Shown: piece after piece, positions 29,134 to 29,289 of the stretch
Position numbering within the stretch: the stretch's first letter is position 1
Layout: each line of letters begins with the position of its first letter
Assembly: GCA_012512865.1 (NCBI GenBank)
Contig: JAAZDH010000375.1
Span: 1-29,289, forward strand
Origin: Clostridiaceae bacterium
GTDB lineage: Bacteria > Bacillota > Clostridia > Acetivibrionales > DUMC01
Length of the DNA: 29,289 nucleotides
Direction: 5' to 3'
Translations under genes and position numbers: made by a program
Notes under the pieces: generated by a model
What the model was told of the DNA's origin: nothing
What the model saw: the letters and a program-made list of their open reading frames with translations, nothing else
Database searches by the model: none

Positions 29134-29289
29134 TTAACTTTCTGCCTCCACGTTCACGGTAAGCAAGGCACTTACCCCCGCATGAAGCTTTATTTCTACC
29201 TTGTAACTTCCAAGGTGTTTTATGGGTTCAGGCAGGTTGATTTTCTTCTTGTCAATATCAATCTTTAACTCGTTTTTCAAGCTTTCAGC
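29134..29289 (-). CDS. rplI: 50S ribosomal protein L9 (C-terminal fragment, runs off the window)
   Basis: The last 51 residues of L9 are in the window: ESLKNELKIDIDKKKINLPEPIKHLGSYKVEIKLHAGVSALLTVNVEAES and stop. The I-x-L-x-E-x-I-K-x-L-G-x-Y-x-V-x-[IV]-x-L-H pattern is the L9 C-terminal domain. L9 binds 23S rRNA and helps keep the reading frame. The rest lies past the right edge. It is upstream of dnaB, the common Firmicute arrangement. Confidence 0.93.
   Translation of the reverse strand, partial: AESLKNELKIDIDKKKINLPEPIKHLGSYKVEIKLHAGVSALLTVNVEAES

Overview
This window looks like a chromosomal segment from a flagellated, spore-forming-type Gram-positive anaerobe of the Clostridia (Bacillota). 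The evidence is the Bacillus/Clostridium-style late flagellar locus, a SAM-I (S-box) riboswitch on metK, comF next to recD2, tilS-hpt-ftsH order, rplI-dnaB order, strong GGAGG ribosome binding sites and frequent TTG/GTG starts. Species cannot be named from the sequence. Nearly all housekeeping and flagellar genes lie on the minus strand, so they are read from right to left.

Right part (about 17-29 kb): the end of rplI, a GC-rich cluster of REP-like repeats, dnaB, tilS, hpt, ftsH, an S-box-controlled metK, a small membrane protein of unknown function, and recD2. Middle (about 8.8-17.9 kb): comF, yvyF, flgM, flgN, two tandem flgK genes, flgL, a DUF6470/YviE-like gene, fliW, csrA and the flagellin gene hag. 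Left part (0.5-4.1 kb): flaG, fliD, fliS and a FliT/FlgN-like chaperone gene. This is the B. subtilis comF-to-fliT order, except that about 4.5 kb of mostly unrelated, mostly plus-strand DNA separates hag from flaG.

The flagellar genes form one assembly and control circuit. FlgM holds sigma-D. Sigma-D-type promoters (TAAA-N15-nCCGATAT-like) stand before flaG and hag, with a weaker one before flgM. FliW and CsrA probably set flagellin translation, and the hag leader carries several GGA sites, one in a predicted hairpin loop. FlgN, FliS and the FliT-like protein escort the hook-associated proteins, flagellin and cap to the export gate.

The interrupting segment (about 4.4-8.75 kb) holds a rhomboid protease gene, a decayed alpha/beta-hydrolase remnant, cutC, a glycosyltransferase remnant and, most notably, a three-gene HigB-like toxin / HigA-like antitoxin / SecB-like chaperone locus with its own promoters and inverted-repeat operators. 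That arrangement matches a toxin-antitoxin-chaperone (TAC) system. The toxin reading frame appears to be broken by a -1 frameshift. Other lesions include an in-frame amber codon in the upstream flgK copy. Short tandem repeats (periods 9, 11, 12 and 15 bp) are scattered through the intergenic DNA, and low-complexity or duplicated insertions occur inside tilS, recD2, flgN and dnaB.
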